DNA from: Ianthella basta
Lineage: Eukaryota > Porifera > Demospongiae > Verongiida > Ianthellidae
DNA: 64,000 nucleotides
Direction of reading: 5' to 3'
NCBI GenBank assembly: GCA_964019415.1
Contig: OZ025883.1
Coordinates: 1,975,586 to 2,039,585, forward strand
Below the pieces are notes generated by a model. It made no database searches, was not told where the DNA came from, and worked only from the letters and a program-made list of their open reading frames with translations. Made by a program: the position numbers and the translations under genes. Below, in pieces: positions 46,922 to 62,107 of this stretch (positions are counted from its first letter, which is position 1; each line of letters begins with the position of its first letter).

Positions 46922-47102
46922 TACAGTGGAACCTTGCTAAACGACCGCCTATATAAAATGACCACCTTAAAAATGAGACCGCTTTGGTTTAGTCCCAAAT
47001 CCATGTATACATGAATTATAGTTCTTAGAATTAAGATCACCTCGAAAATTAGACCACTTTTCATGTCCCAGATGGTGGTCTTATTTCCGAGGTTCAACTG
47101 TA
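46922..47102. repeat. TACAGTGGAACC-type MITE
   Basis: The left end TACAGTGGAACCTTGCTAAA and the right end CCGAGGTTCAACTGTA are inverted repeats bounded by TA. The interior has repeated 'gaccac' phrases. It is about 180 bp and non-coding. Confidence 0.7.
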
Positions 47103-47149
47103 CATACAGAAAGACCCAATGACCCATGGCCTCATATCAATGCCTGATG

Positions 47150-48420
<1,271 letters not shown>

Positions 48421-49066
48421 AGAAGAAGTGATTGCATGTACGGGATGACAATTGAACACCTTGTGAAGGTTCTCTAAGTTAGCTAACTAGCCTGACCTGT
48501 ACTGATTGGCTGAAGCGATAACAGCTGCAACAAAAGCAGAAACAGTTGAAGAGTTGTACATTGTTTCAGTCAGGTGCCAAATACCATCACCCGCACAAGT
48601 ACACATGCACGTAGACACAGTGACGTAGGTATATGCAGATATGCAGTCACATTCCACGGCACTCTGATGGAGATACCTGCAGATTACAGTGTATAGCTAT
48701 TACCGTACAGGGCTACGTGTGTACATGAGGAATCGTATGATCCACCATAGGTTGTATAGAGTTACATGGTAAGATAAGGAGTGCAACTTGCGTGTGTAGA
48801 GAGTAATGTATTGTGGAATCAGAGGGATGGGCTTAGTACAAACGTGGGGCACACTGTCTATAGGAAGCTAGACACCACACATTCACTGATATGGGAATTA
48901 TCATGATGGTATCGTTCTCACTGTGAACTGCATCTTTGAAGTTCTCCGTTGCCATGTTTAGATGGCATAACTACATGATCATGCACACACAGCCTGGCAC
49001 CTGCTGACCACACAGCCATGTACATATGAATACAATGCCTAATGTGTCATACCATCTCTGCCCATG
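48421..49066 (+). repeat. Direct repeat, left copy, flanking Wnt F
   Basis: About 640 bp matching 53579-54209 in the same orientation at high identity by eye. Both copies begin AAGAAGTGATTGCATGTACG and end near CATACCATCTCTGCCCATG. The pair brackets Wnt F. It is non-coding. Confidence 0.8.
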
Positions 49067-49306
49067 GCAATGACCGTAAAAGATGCAAGAACTCGGGAGG
49101 AATGACTTTTCCAAAAATTTGGCTAAGCTATATCTCTCACGATGTCTCGAACTCTCCATATTCCAACCACATTTAGCGACCATCCGTCCAAACTAAAGGA
49201 GCATTTCAATAACATTAACATTCGTTATAACAAGTTAGATAATATGAGGTGACAGTTTTGAAGTGTCATACTACAACAGTGAACAACACAGAATGGAACT
49301 GTGGCA

Positions 49307-51696
49307 TTATCTGCAGTAATGCTTGGTCTCTTCTTCATAACTAGTGACTGTACAGTTAAACCAGCAACAGTACACAAACACACATTCTTGTATTGGCTTT
49401 CTTGTCGTTACTGAATAGTACCCACGTCCACAGCAAAGTGTACCACAGTAGTTTGGTGCTGTACGATCTGAAGGGTTGCACTCCCGTCCACTTGTACCTG
49501 GGATGCCAAGCGTTTCGTTACGCACACAGTGGTATGGGGTGTCACAACTGTAGACAAGGTCTTTACTAGTTGGGCAATCTCCTGAACCTTGAGTTCTACA
49601 TACTAGCTCTCCTGAGATATTGCAAGCTACTGCTTTGGCACTGTCATACTTTGCTGGCATGACATTTGCAACTTCAGCATAATCTACCGTTTCGTTCTTG
49701 CAAGTCATCACATTACACGAGCCAGTGACGCCATGGCAACGGCACTTTTCTACTGTCTTCATTGCCAACTATTCAAATGAGAGGAAAGAAAATGTTCAAT
49801 GAAGATTTGTTCACCCACACAGTTAAGATAACAACTAGTGTAATAAAAATTTTCCTTTAAAAAATTAAAGGGATTTACGAATGGCAAGCAGAAAATGCAT
49901 AGAAATGAGCAACAGTAACACAACACTATGATAAACCACATTTCTGTGGAATTCCCTCGGCATTCCTAATTGCTTTGCGACTATAGCTACACAGACCCAA
50001 AATGTGCATGATTAGCTCCATGCTTCACTTGCAGCACTGCCATACTATGGAAGACATTGTGCAAGAGTTAACTACAATTATGCAATAATTACATTCCTAT
50101 GGCATAAGTTGGCTTACACAATACTACCAGACAATCGAAAGGCAGATTCGCTACAAGACCAGTTGAGAATTAAGAAAGGCAGATTTGATAGACTAGTCAA
50201 GTTGATCTGCCCAAAATTCTATCAAATTCCTTGCAATGCATGCCACATGAGCTGTGGCATGCATAGCAAGGAATTTGGTGCGAGCTGTCTTGTTTGTGCA
50301 ACATCAGTAGTTCTGTGCAGGTGGTTGCCTAGGAACATGAAGTATGTATGCAATTATACCCCCCCCCCCGCCCCACTTTCAGGGGAGGGTGGCTCTGCAC
50401 AAGCTGTGCACAGGCATTGTACCAGACCCTTTCCCCCAGACAGTGGGCTGGCCATGCAAGATTGCATAGTTTTTGCAATCTGTTCCAAACTGTAATAAAG
50501 GACACAGTTTAGACACACGTGAGCATCAATTGAATGGAAATCCGAATGCTGATTTGGCCTATCTTGTCCACACAATAACATGGCTACACCAGTGCCACTT
50601 GATATGATGGCATTGCATTCCACATGTACTTGAGCTTGCATGCAAGTGGTCTATTAGCTGCGCCAGTGTGTTGTGCCATTAAAGTAAAGTCCTTACCTGT
50701 GTTCCAACGCAAACATTGTGATAGTCAATTTTGCCTTCCAATGATTTGTCTTCACTTGATACTTCCAAAATCTTCTTAGTTCGAATCTTAGCAATTTCCA
50801 CATTGTCCCCACAGTCTGCATAAGTGACTGTGCGTTCACCGTTGTCATCCTCGCCTGTCTTCCTACTCCATTCAGGTTTCGCACAAGGGCAGTCCTTCAG
50901 CTTTTCTTCTCTACAGCACACTGCTATGTCCCTTGTGATAGCAGCAGACACCAATGCAACTGCTACAGCTCTCTCTTTCGTAGCTGTAGGGGGGGAGGGA
51001 CATGTACGTATATCACGAACCACTGAAAATTAATAGTGTATACAGGGACAGTACTGATGAAGCAGTAGTGAATGGAATGGATGCTGTGGGTGTGTGCTGC
51101 GCGTGCATGTTTACAAACCACCCATTTCTACATGGTGCGCTTGTGCGCCAGAACTCACCGTATTTGTGGACAATTTTTCCGAGGACATAGTCTCCCACCC
51201 AGGTGGTGCAGTTCCAAAGGTGATTCTGGTACTTTTTCTGGCACCACTGGATCGCTCGCTTGATCCCAAGCGCCATGCAGGGGAGGTAGTCCTTGTCTTG
51301 GTGTTCGCACATATGCATCTGTGCGGGAGTCAAGATGTGAGCGTATGCCAAACAGTCGGCGACAGTGTCATCATCTGGCTCCATCGCAATGGAGTACTTT
51401 CCTAATATCCTGCGGAATGATACAGGCGATGATAATCTATTAAATATTCTAGCGCTCAACAGACACGCGCACACACTGAATAACAGGAGTGCGGCTCGAC
51501 CGCACGTCTGCAAGCTGCAGGCGAGCCGACAGCAGACCGCGCCGTTCGGGTGCCCTCACATGCGGCTAGTTGGTTGCACAACTTACAGCCAGGTCAATGT
51601 ATTATTCATTTCTTCGCAAGAATCCTCTAGTAAGTTCTGGGAGTGCGCCAGAGTCGCGGCACCCAGTACAATTAACAACACGCTTCCAATCTGCAT
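49307..51696 (-). CDS. Wnt: Wnt F: most divergent Wnt-family ligand of the array
   Basis: Coding exons (minus) are 51696-51587, 51409-51159, 50983-50697 and 49768-49307, with the same phases, giving 369 aa. The signal peptide is MQIGSVLLIVLGAATLAHS, and the spacer after it is one codon shorter than in the other copies and mostly different. Motifs are LTPAQMHMC, LWNCTTW, CREEKLKDCPC, DCGDNV, CRCHGVTGSC and CGTLCCGRGYY. Exon 4 carries a small insertion with one extra Cys (CRTQGSGDCPT). Introns are 177, 175 and 928 bp. No break is seen. It is the outgroup-like member by divergence and is bracketed by a 640-bp direct repeat. Confidence 0.87.
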
Positions 51697-51800
51697 CGTT
51701 CTGCGCCCAGGCGGTAATTGTCAACTCGCAGTAGAGGTTAAACTGAAATTTCTCGGACACAGAGGACGCTATTTAGTTGTGGGACTGATTTGCTCGCCCT

Positions 51801-51848
51801 CCTTTTATACCACTCTGTCTTTCGCTGGACGGTTTGGGGGCGTGGCTG
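51801..51848 (-). promoter_or_regulatory. Wnt F core promoter: TATA and CACGCCCC boxes
   Basis: The reverse-strand TATAAAAGG lies at 51801-51809 and CCACGCCCCCAAAC lies at about 51833-51846. The arrangement is as in the other copies although this gene is the most diverged. Confidence 0.6.
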
Positions 51849-51867
51849 GATGTCCCTTTAAATAATC

Positions 51868-52483
51868 AGACAGCACTACCGGTGTCACGGTTTATTCCAT
51901 CCCCCCAGTTTTGTATCCCCCCGGGTAAAATGAACTAGGATACTTTATCCCCCGACTTCGAATTTCTGATTATTTCTTAACTCTTTTTGGTGTGTTTCAC
52001 CTCGAGGGTTTGTTTTGACATCCATCAACCCTGCTTTGACAAGCAGTAGCCAAGATTCGGACCGTTTCATGCTCCTCACATGCTCGCGCTGTAGCGTCGA
52101 TGTACCTGCACATCGATGTCCACCAGTTTGCGAAACTGCACGCCGTACTGCTACTCAAGCACTTCTGCTCGTTGTAGTAGTGCCGTCTTGACATTCTTCG
52201 AGAACCCAGAGGACTACACAAGCATCCCAGCCATGGTAGAAGGACAAAAACCTCACCGCGGTCGTCAGTTAACAAGATTGATGTGGTCTTCTGCAAGGAC
52301 TGCAAAGGAAGTGCAGGGTTCGCAGATATCGTCATCTATCAGTCTCTTCTGGTAGTGGTAAGCCTCATCCTGCAATAGGGTGCATTTTACTAGCTTCTAT
52401 CAGCATTTCTGTGTCGTTTAACCAACCTTCGGTTACCCGAGGGGGTAAAATAAACTGTGACACTGATACCGGGCCGTGCTGTC
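51868..52483. mobile_element. 616-bp TIR element upstream of Wnt F
   Basis: GACAGCAC...CCGGTGTCACGGTTTATT at the left and the complement of AATAAACTGTGACACTGATA with CCGGGCCGTGCTGTC at the right form imperfect inverted ends of about 40 bp. Minus- and plus-strand frames inside do not resemble a known transposase. It is probably a non-autonomous DNA transposon. Confidence 0.5.
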
Positions 52484-53206
52484 TATGTAGAGATGGCGGT
52501 GGTTGTTTGTATGCTGTAATACAAACGAAAAGTAGCGCTATTACCGTATGAGATTGAAAACCGGAGAAAAGGCTACCCATCTTGAAGTTTCGAGTGTACA
52601 CTACGCATGACTAACCTTTCTTCTACTCGAAAGTGCGGGCTTCCGCAGAACACGGCCTCGACATTGTCCGTGCCGTCTCCTTCTCTGACAGCAGTAGCGC
52701 ACGAACCATACCGAGTATGAGAAAACGTTTACCACAGTATTACGCCGCTTTCCACTCCCTTTGTAGGTTAGAAACCTCCGCGAGCAAGTTTCACAAATGG
52801 GGGTTTCCGGGCCTTCGGGAGACGTTGCTACGCCATTTTTACGACATAATTGAACGCTTTGGCGACATCCATTCATCTTGTCTTCCTTCTTATTTAGTTC
52901 AATTGCGTAGCAACGTAGTCGTGTGTCCGTTTGGAGTTGCGTACGTGGCTAGCTTCGGCCAAAATTAGCTTGCGCGCCGTTTGAAGGACATTTGCGGTCA
53001 TGCATTTCCTCGCTCACTGCGAGTTGGTTTCCGGTCGCCGTAACCTCGAGCCTCAGGGTTACAGAAATAAGGTGACCTGGTCCAATAGCAGCATCAACGT
53101 CCTATGATTGTGTGTTAGTATGTAGTTACATCTTAGCTAACTACACACTATATAGAAAGTGGAAAACTAGAAACAATAAAAATAATAAAATTTTGTACAA
53201 AATAGT
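52484..53206. other. GC-richer stretch with an unrecognised open frame
   Basis: A 111-codon plus frame (52633-52968) and a 91-codon minus frame (52601-52876) overlap. Neither shows a domain that I recognise. Confidence 0.25.
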
Positions 53207-53398
53207 AGGATGTACGGAATAAAAGGACAAGAACAAGTAAAGGCTGTTACAAAGTGGAACATTAACAATGGTCCCTACATTCAAGGATGTAGGACTATAA
53301 GGTGCAACATTCTTGCATGTACGGACCATGGTTAATGCTCCACTGTGTAACAGCCTTTACTTGTTTCTGTCCATTTTATGCCATCCCTACATCCTTAC
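53207..53398. repeat. 192-bp palindromic MITE
   Basis: TAGGATGTACGGAATAAAAG and onward is repeated inverted at the right end (TGCCATCCCTACATCCTTA). The inner arms AAGTAAAGGCTGTTACA / TGTAACAGCCTTTACTT are exact. The arms are about 75 bp. Confidence 0.7.
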
Positions 53399-53578
53399 TA
53401 TTTGTATAGAAAATTTTGATTATTTCTAGTTATAATTTATTATCAGACGGCGCGTTCGTGACGTCTATTTGGGCTGCTCCTATTTTAATGCATAATACCA
53501 TCACCCGCACAAGCATACCAGCACATAGACACAGTGACATGAGCATAATCCCACACATGAGGTATTGTATGATCCACC

Positions 53579-54209
53579 AGAAGAAGTGATTGCATGTACG
53601 GGATGACAATTGAACACCTTGTGAAGGTTCCCTAAGTTAGCTAACTAGCCTGACCTGTACTGATTGGCTGAAGCAATAACAGCTGCAACAAAAGCAGAAA
53701 CATTGTTTCATTTGTTGCCGAATACCATCACCTGCACAAGTACACATGCACGTAGACACAGTGACGTAGGTATATGCAGATATGCAGTCACATTCCATGG
53801 CACTCTGACGGAGATACCTGCAGATTACAGTGTATAGCTATTACCGTACAGGGCTATGTGCCTACATGAGGAATCGTATGATCCACCATAGGTTGTGTAG
53901 AGTTACATGGTAAGATAAAGAGTGGAACTTGCGTGTGTAGAGAGTAATGTATTGTGGAATCAGAGGGATGGGCTTAGTACAAACTTGAGGGCACACTGTC
54001 TATAGGAAGCTAGACACCACACATTCACTGATATGGGAATTATCATGATGCTATCGTTCTCACTGTGAACTACATCTTTGAAGTTCTCCTTTGCCATGTT
54101 TAGATGGCATAACTACACGATCACGCACTCACAGCCTGGCACCTGATGACCACACAGCCATGTACATATGAATACAATGCCTGATGTGTCATACCATCTC
54201 TGCCCATGA
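53579..54209 (+). repeat. Direct repeat, right copy, flanking Wnt F
   Basis: Partner of 48421-49066, with a small deletion relative to it near 53700. Confidence 0.8.
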
Positions 54210-56743
54210 GCAATCATAAACAGGTCTACTCTCATGCCCAATCCTGTTCACTGGCAGCCATTTATAGGTGGCGAATACAATGGCTGGCAGACAGAATCAG
54301 GCGTAAACTATATAGATTGAAGCACAGTAGGAGTGCCATGTCCAGGACTCTATTACCCCATAATATTATGATTGCTGTCATAATTTTACCATAGTAAGGC
54401 TGTATAGAACATCTGGTCCTTCCATCATCTACCTCACTGGCAAACTGTATGTTCATTCTGTGGTGCAAATCCATGTGTGAGACCTCACGAGACTAGCATG
54501 CTAGCCCCTCTTTAACCCTGGCAAGAGGGTAGATAGATATAGATAGGTATTTATCTTAGTGCTTATATGCAAAGCTAAAGAGTCAGGTGTATGATCTTCA
54601 GAGTCATGCAACCTTGAGACCCAGCCAAGCAGTCACAGAGCTAGCTATCCCTGCAGTGACAAGGCCCTACACCCCTTCAATCTTCCATAGCCATCAGTGC
54701 CCCTCATCAGCTTGCTGGTACCAAAGCAGAGGCAGTCCAACTAGCATGTGTTTCTACTCAGCTGAACCTACGTACCAGCTATCAGGGCCTCCTTTGGGCA
54801 GAGGGCTTTTAGCTTCTCGGGTGCTGTCCTATGGAGATCACTGCCAGCCTCCATTAGGGTCATCAAAGACTTCCAGGACTTCTCATCCCAGTGTAGAGAC
54901 TTTTTATTATCCTGACTACTCTCTTATTTGCATGTCCACACATGATATCTGACTTCCATATTTTCCAGCATATTACATGATACTGAATCATCATTATTGA
55001 CAATTTCATTGACAACGCCATTTATATAGTTTTCAAATACACCGCATGATACCCTTTATGTAGTCATGCATCCGAACCCTTAATTAAAAACGGCTATTGT
55101 GAGAGGGTGATGAACGTCATGCACAGTTGATGATGTAAGTGATGCAATGAGCAATGTAAAAACTGCAACAGGCAGTACGATCATGAATGATGCAATAGGT
55201 ACCACAAGTGGCTCACTGAGCAATATTCAGTAGATCTGCTACAAGCATGTGTGCTGAAGCCTGGGTCAGTTCAGCCATTTAGCTACGCTTATTTGGATGA
55301 CAGGTCTAGCTGCTTGTCTACTGCACAGTTTTCTTCAGTGATCTGCAGTGCACTGATGTGTATACATACAGACTAGTGTGTGCTGCAGCATGGAGAAGGA
55401 TAATAAGTATTCAGAATGCAAATGCTGACATCCTACATCATGTAGTGAGTGGAGAGTCAATCCAGCTCCTCATTCTCCCATGGCAGAGTTACTGTTCCTA
55501 ATCTGAACACATCACTAAGCAGGTCACCCTTCACTGGCACCCCCCCCCCCCCCCAATCCACACACATATATTATACTGCATATAGCAATTATTACAAACT
55601 GGAGTCACTGTGACTGACTTATGAACTACATCAGTAAAATGTAGCTGTACAATTGTAGTGTGACCAATCACATACGAGAATGTGTCTCTCTTAGAAAGAC
55701 CACATCATGCATGCAGGTATCAGAACATGCACAACACGTTTCGAAGCCTCTCAAACAACTGCCGAGTTACAGCACGAGAAATCTAATCCCTTAAGTACGA
55801 CATTTGGGTCCAAGTGTCACATGGCACATCTGCATCACATGGTTGTTATGGTAATGCATGGAGTTAAAGCACACACCTTGTGTGTTCAGCTATAGCAGTA
55901 GAATCTTAATTAGTGATTGTGCTTTAAGACAACACTTTTCCTATGGTGTTGTCTTTTTCCCTATGCTAGCCGTGTACAATGGACAACTATGATTACTTAT
56001 GGTTTCATAGCGAACAGCTTGGTGCATTTGATATGTTGATAGGTGATTATGCATGGTGCTATCTTTTAGCGGCATGCTACAATTGCAAATGTACGACGTG
56101 TTTTGTGTGTGTGTGTGGATGAGTGAGTGGAAGGGGCGGGCATGCAGTACAGAACTGTTGCGCATTGGATGTCAAGTAGGGACTACATGTGGCAAGATCC
56201 CATATACATTGGGGTCTCACAGCAGAGTGAGCATATGCACAAATGACAGTGTGACATTTTTGCAAAACAGATCAGAAGTTGCACAGTGATGAGTCATCAA
56301 AGAGGAGTATGACTGAGTTCAGGGAAGTGACCAAAAGTGCTGCTCATGCAGTACGTGTTCCACCCTATATATCCACTTGATTCACAATCGTACGTAAATC
56401 TGCACGACAAACTGGTCCTACGGCTAGCCGTGGTCAGCCAGTGCGGAGCTTCCGCGAAACAATGTAAGTTATCTGTGTCACGTACCGCACGTACAGTAAG
56501 TCATATTCACTCGTGAGAGCATTCATGGTCCAATTGGTGATGTGATTAACCCTCGGCGGAGCGGAGCGCAACGAGGGGTTACGGTATTTGGTTTGTCTCT
56601 GTGTGTGTGTGTGTGTGTATCCGCGCCTAACTGGCACTGCAGGCTGCGAGGCGCCTTTTGAGCGATACCAGTCGATTCAGAACGAAAAAGTAGGAAGATA
56701 AAAGGCGATTGTCTCGAAAGGACTGCGTTCGAGAGATATGGTA
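54210..56743. other. Stretch with no recognised gene
   Basis: Open frames up to 121 codons (54587-54952 plus) lack recognisable domains. A 15-base poly(C) lies at 55540-55554. A short repeat (TAACCCTCGGCG...GGGGTTACGGTA, about 56549-56585) resembles 4864-4900. Confidence 0.35.
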
Positions 56744-56847
56744 GTCTCGTACCCAGGCCTATCTAGCCCTATCTCCGCCATTCCGCCATTTTGGAGACGA
56801 GCGTCCTTTAAAATGGCGGAACGGCGGAGATGGATCTGGGACGAGAC
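56744..56847. repeat. 104-bp palindromic element
   Basis: GTCTCGTACCCAGGCC and an inner TCTCCGCCATTCCGCCATTT pair with AAAATGGCGGAACGGCGGAG and GGGACGAGAC at the right. It is a short foldback MITE. The GTCTCGTACCCAG ends resemble the element at 57967-58065. Confidence 0.65.
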
Positions 56848-57689
56848 CAGAGATATGGCGTGAAAACAGCGAAAAGGCCAATATGTGGCTTATACTCTTT
56901 CCGAGAACGACTAAATTGCGCTCAATGGCGGGATGTAATCGAGAGGTGCCGTGTCCAGTGTTCTACTCTGGCGGTGCGAACCCTCGGTGCGGCGTCTGGT
57001 GGTAGATCGCCAGATCCGATTTGCAAAGCGTACCACACGGTAGAATGCTGTACGTAGTTTGCGTAGAGTAGAGAACCACTTCGACTCTCTGTAGTTCATG
57101 ACCTATAGCTACAGTCGCATACTTACAGTCATTGCATGCAGATTCTTAGCAGTTAATTTAGCCAGCAATGTTTGTTTGCAAACGCGCCCAGGGGTTCGCA
57201 CTTTAGTGCTTCATTGTAATTGCTGCTAGCATTTCCTGACAATCAGTTGCCTGTCATGCGCTTTAATTGTTGCAGAGATTCTGCCACCTCCATTTCAACT
57301 GCAACCTCTTGCACTATCATTGGCAGCTAAGTTCAACTACGACAAACAGATAAAGCTCCATGGCAACATAGGATTCCATGGTAACATAGAGCCCTAAATT
57401 AACATACAGTATTCCAATATGTGTCCCAAATACAAGCATTACCATTACATGACCAGCATTAATAATTAAGGGTTTGTTTGCAGGTGATCACAAGAGTTCA
57501 CTAAAGGAAATTCAACATGCATTGCAGTCTTGGAATATTACAGTGGCTCTTATCGAGTATAATATGTAAGCACCTGCTGTGCATGCATGCACCCACACTG
57601 CATTTTCAAGGCTAGTGCAACAGGCATTAAATCTAATATAAGTACATTAAGGGTACAGCAACAACATACATTATATGGTTCAGGTGCAT
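56848..57689. other. Stretch with no recognised gene
   Basis: A 75-codon plus frame at 56830-57057 overlaps a 62-codon minus frame. Neither is recognised. Confidence 0.3.
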
Positions 57690-57967
57690 ATTGGAACCCT
57701 GTCTTGTCGACACCCCCGAAAAGTGCATGGACACAGTGATTAATATGGGGACACTTTCTCAAGTTCCAACAATTGGTCCTATTCTAGTTATCTGCCTCTA
57801 CCTTCATGAAATGATCTGATTATTATAAGTCACTGGTCACACATACTACATGATAGCTTTAACATTATAGGGATGTGTATAAGCCGTACCTCTGAAATGT
57901 GGACAGCCCTTATAATCAGGACACTAGTCTTGTCCCAAAGGATGTTCGTATTACAAGTTCCACAGAG
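57690..57967. repeat. Partial copy of the TGGAACCC...GACACCCC element
   Basis: It shares GGAACCC-TGTCTTGTCGACACCC and CCGTACCTCTGAAATG phrases with 60144-60678. It is shorter and lacks a clean left end. Confidence 0.5.
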
Positions 57968-58065
57968 CCTCGTACCCAGTCCCTATTTCCATTCTGACTT
58001 CGCTCGACTTTCGCTATTTTCCTCCTGAGCGGAAGTTGGAATGGAAATAGGAACTGGGTACAAGG
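57967..58065. repeat. 99-bp palindromic element
   Basis: GCCTCGTACCCAGTCCCTAT and its complement at the right end, with TTTCCATTC/GAATGGAAA continuing the stem. A further CTCGTACCCAGTCC starts at 58071, with GAGTACGAGGC near 58290, which suggests two adjacent family members. Confidence 0.6.
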
Positions 58066-58747
58066 CTACTCGTACCCAGTCCTTTGATAAAAAATGAAGG
58101 TCTGGTATACACTGTTTGCACGCATAATTATAATGTGGATGTGACGTAAAATGATGTTGATATATATATTATGTGTCACGCACTCTAGCGCATTGTACCT
58201 CATACCCCAGGCCTTCACAGGTGCGGGCCGCAAGTGGAGAAATGAAACCAATTTCCCATCCTCCTGGCACTTCAAAGGCCTGAGTACGAGGCTATACTGT
58301 ATCAGTACATGGAGGTCATACAATGACGTGGAGGTACAAGGACACCAATCAATGCAATTTTCTGTGCAATCACATTCTACATAAGTGAAATGGTTGAAAC
58401 ATCAATGTCAATTGTTGAAAAAGTACAAAGGTACGTGAAAGGTGGTGTTCTACAACAGCATCTGTTGATGCCACATCATTTAGTGGTTCAATGACTTTGG
58501 CTCACACAGCAACTGTCGGACACAACTTGATGCTCACCATTCACCAGGACCTAGTTCTACAACAGAGGAGTACAAATGATAATAGCCCAATCTCATGATT
58601 CACAATTCACAACAATATTATTAATTTTGTTACTTTCATTGTAATTATAGTTGTGAAATGTCTACATTAATCTACATTAAGGTAAAGGCATAAAAGCACA
58701 CAACAATGTACAAGATTCTGTACATAAATTACATGAACACGAACAGT

Positions 58748-59199
<452 letters not shown>

Positions 59200-59214
59200 C
59201 AAGATCATAATTTG

Positions 59215-59340
59215 TTTTTGTACAACTGAAGAAGGTCCCATTGGAGCCAAAACGTCTTGTGTCAAAGAACTGTACCACGTGATTCATTACGCTCAAAATC
59301 ATTCCCCCTATCTATGTCTGCTTAAGTTGAAACAAAGTTG
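59215..59340 (+). mobile_element. Penelope-like terminal-repeat fragment
   Basis: ACTGAAGAAGGTCCCATTGG and GTACCACGTG align with the right terminal repeat of the 32218-33257 element. It is an isolated, diverged end fragment. Confidence 0.55.
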
Positions 59341-60143
59341 AAAGAAGCGGCCAGCCATTCAGTATCAACCATAGCACACCACACTGAACAGCCTCAATAA
59401 GAGTAAACTGGCTGTGGTTTTTCCCTCTTTGTTGGATGACTGAAGGGGAGGCGATCCTTGGTTGCCATCAATAGTACTTCAGTCCCACAGCCTCCCTGAG
59501 ACAGCACTACGGGCGTAGCAGGCTGGTAGGCAGAACACCCAGTGACCAACACATTGAACTTGTGTTCTGACACGGAGCAATTCTGCCACAGCCTAGCATC
59601 CAATATGCTACTGTTAGTAACTATCACTGGCATTGGTGCTCGAATTGATAGAACTCAGCCCACATTTTCTTACCGGCCAACTTCAAATCCCTCATTTCCA
59701 TATATACTGCTTCATTCATGCATTCTTCAAAGCAGTTTTGAGTCAAAACAGAGCAAGATGTCTATGAATCTAGTGAACAATGCAGGGTTGCTATGTCACT
59801 AAAGGACCATCTTGTACCAAAAAACTCAGATTCAAACAGCTAGGTAACCATCACAAGGGCACGACTGACCTTCACACCACCCACACAAGACTGAAGCCAT
59901 ATCCGTGCACTGTTACTCAAGTTACTGCCAATTAAGGCAACAAGTCGCACCCAACACATCACACAGGTGCAGTAAATGTGCCCTAGGGCTTACATGCTTG
60001 GACGCACACACACATGCGTGGTTGCACAAATCCATTACACACTGCCTGGCATAATAAAGTATGGTAATCCAATTGGTTGACCAGTGTATGGGACTGAGTG
60101 TCACTGGCCACGCCAGCTAATCACTTGGAATTCAATTTTATAC
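59341..60143. other. Stretch with no recognised gene
   Basis: Only short frames without domains are present. Confidence 0.35.
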
Positions 60144-60678
60144 TACAGTGGAACCCCGCCTTGCGACACCCCTGAAAAGCGAACACCTCAATTATGCGAA
60201 CACTTTCTAAAGTCCCAACGATTGGCCCTATTCTACCTGTATAAACTTCCCTTGAAATGCGGACGCCCCGTTATTCCGTATTGCGGACAGCGCCCTGTGC
60301 ACCACCCTATACAACTCTGTATAACCCTCACCCAATAATCCAGACATCGCGATCAGCTGCCAGAAAATGGTCACTCTTTGATTTGCACCACTACAAAATT
60401 GTCTATACTAAGGGTTTTTAAAGTGTCTTTAACATGGGAAAATTCAGCGCAAACAGCTACCCTTTTGGAATCGTCTTCAGAAATGGTGCATGAGTCGAGT
60501 ACTCGAGTGAACCACCTCTATGTTTACAAATTCGTCTTATTTTGATACTTTTCATGCATACTAGATGATTGTTTTAACGTATGGGCATTTAAGCCGTACC
60601 TCTGAATTGCGGACACCTCTATAATCAGGACACTTCTCCTGTTCCGAAGGGTGTCCACATTACAAGGGCTCCACTGTA
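60144..60678. repeat. TACAGTGGAACCCC-type MITE, about 535 bp
   Basis: The left end TACAGTGGAACCCCGCCTTG and the right end AAGGGCTCCACTGTA are inverted repeats bounded by TA. Inside, 'gcgaacacctcaattatgcg' and 'ggacacctctataatcagg' type phrases recur. No transposase is present. Confidence 0.7.
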
Positions 60679-62107
60679 CTAGTCTACCTGTGCATATTAA
60701 TGTGAAAACAGGCTACATTGAACCTTTTACAAGGACCACCCAACAAAAAGACACCTCCCAAATAAGGGCACTTGACTGTTGCCTTATTTACACAGAGGTC
60801 AGACAGAAGCTCTGGAAGCTCTACCAGATAGTTTTAGTCATGAGCGCTCTAATGAAAGTCTTGCCTCAAGAGAACAGGTAATGGAGGGAAAATCAGCCAC
60901 ACAGCCAGTATCAAATCAAGGACTTAGCGTGGATTGCCATTGCTGGGTTCGAGTAGCCTCAGTGGTTGAAACTCTACGTTATACGAAGCATAAGTCCTGG
61001 GCTCAATGCCAGCTGAGTGGCAAATTTCCCTTACCTCCAACTGTTCTTCAAGTCATGAATTTCTTTAGATGACTCTTATGTACATAGAGGTGGCATAGAA
61101 AACTATAGCATACCGCTCCATCCAAGACACTTCTAGGACTTGGGTCAGCACTGGTGCCCTCATTTGTGATGCACTTTGACGATGATGTAGTCTTGTGATG
61201 TGCCCTCATTTGTGATGTACTTTGTATGATGCAGTCTTGTGATGTATTGTACGACTACACTTCTATGTACGGAGCTGAGACAGCACTCACTGTCCGCATT
61301 AGAGAGGTGTCCTGAACTCAGTGTGTTCCATCTTACTTCAGAAGTAAAGAAACCCCTCTAATGATGACAGGGCATACTTTCCCAACTACAGATCAGTGAA
61401 GACACCTCTATATAATGTATACTTCTTAATATTAAAGCAACAACAGCATGCAATTTACTGTATACGTATATGTTAGGAGGTGTTCTCTGTTGCCAGCTAT
61501 AGGGTAGTCTCACGGCAGACCCGGAAAGGAAAGAGTCTGGGCTGCGTGAGACTAGCTATAGGGGTACCATTATGCATAACCCAACAATAAGTCTTGTCTC
61601 ACACCCCTTCATAACACAATTGTGGCACATTACCATGGTAACAATAGTTGCTAAGGAGTCATCATTTCCCTTTCAAGAAGGACTAGATAACCACAGTAGT
61701 CCCATGTGGCAGCCTGTGGTAACCAATCACTTTAGCAATTACCATAGAAACCAGGTGAAGCCCCCACTATACAGTGCACAACAGGAAATGGTCTAGAAAG
61801 TTACACATACATACCCTCTTGACCGGAGCACTTAGACTGGGGAAGTCTCGAGCCAGACTACTTCCAGCCTCCACTTTGCATGACATTGTTGGTGGGAATT
61901 ACACAAAATAAAATGGCTGGAAGTGGGTCCGGGCTATGTCGGACTCTCTGCCCTGTGTTGGCCTATAGACAACCTGGGCCAGCCTAGCTAGACCAATGGA
62001 CACTTCCTCCCTCATTGGCTGCAAGATAGTTGCTGACATCATGTTTAATGTCTAAGAGATTACAAGGTCAATTAGGTTAGGGTTAGTGCAGACATATTTA
62101 CAACATG
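60679..62107. other. Intergenic stretch with diverged element pieces
   Basis: Fragments at about 60730-60780 and 61280-61420 resemble the interior of the preceding element. A 50-bp palindrome (TAGTCTCACGGCAGACCC...GTCTGGGCTGCGTGAGACTA) lies at 61505-61554. A second, looser palindrome (about 61853-61942, ACTTCCAGCC/GGCTGGAAGT) follows. No gene is recognised. Confidence 0.45.
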
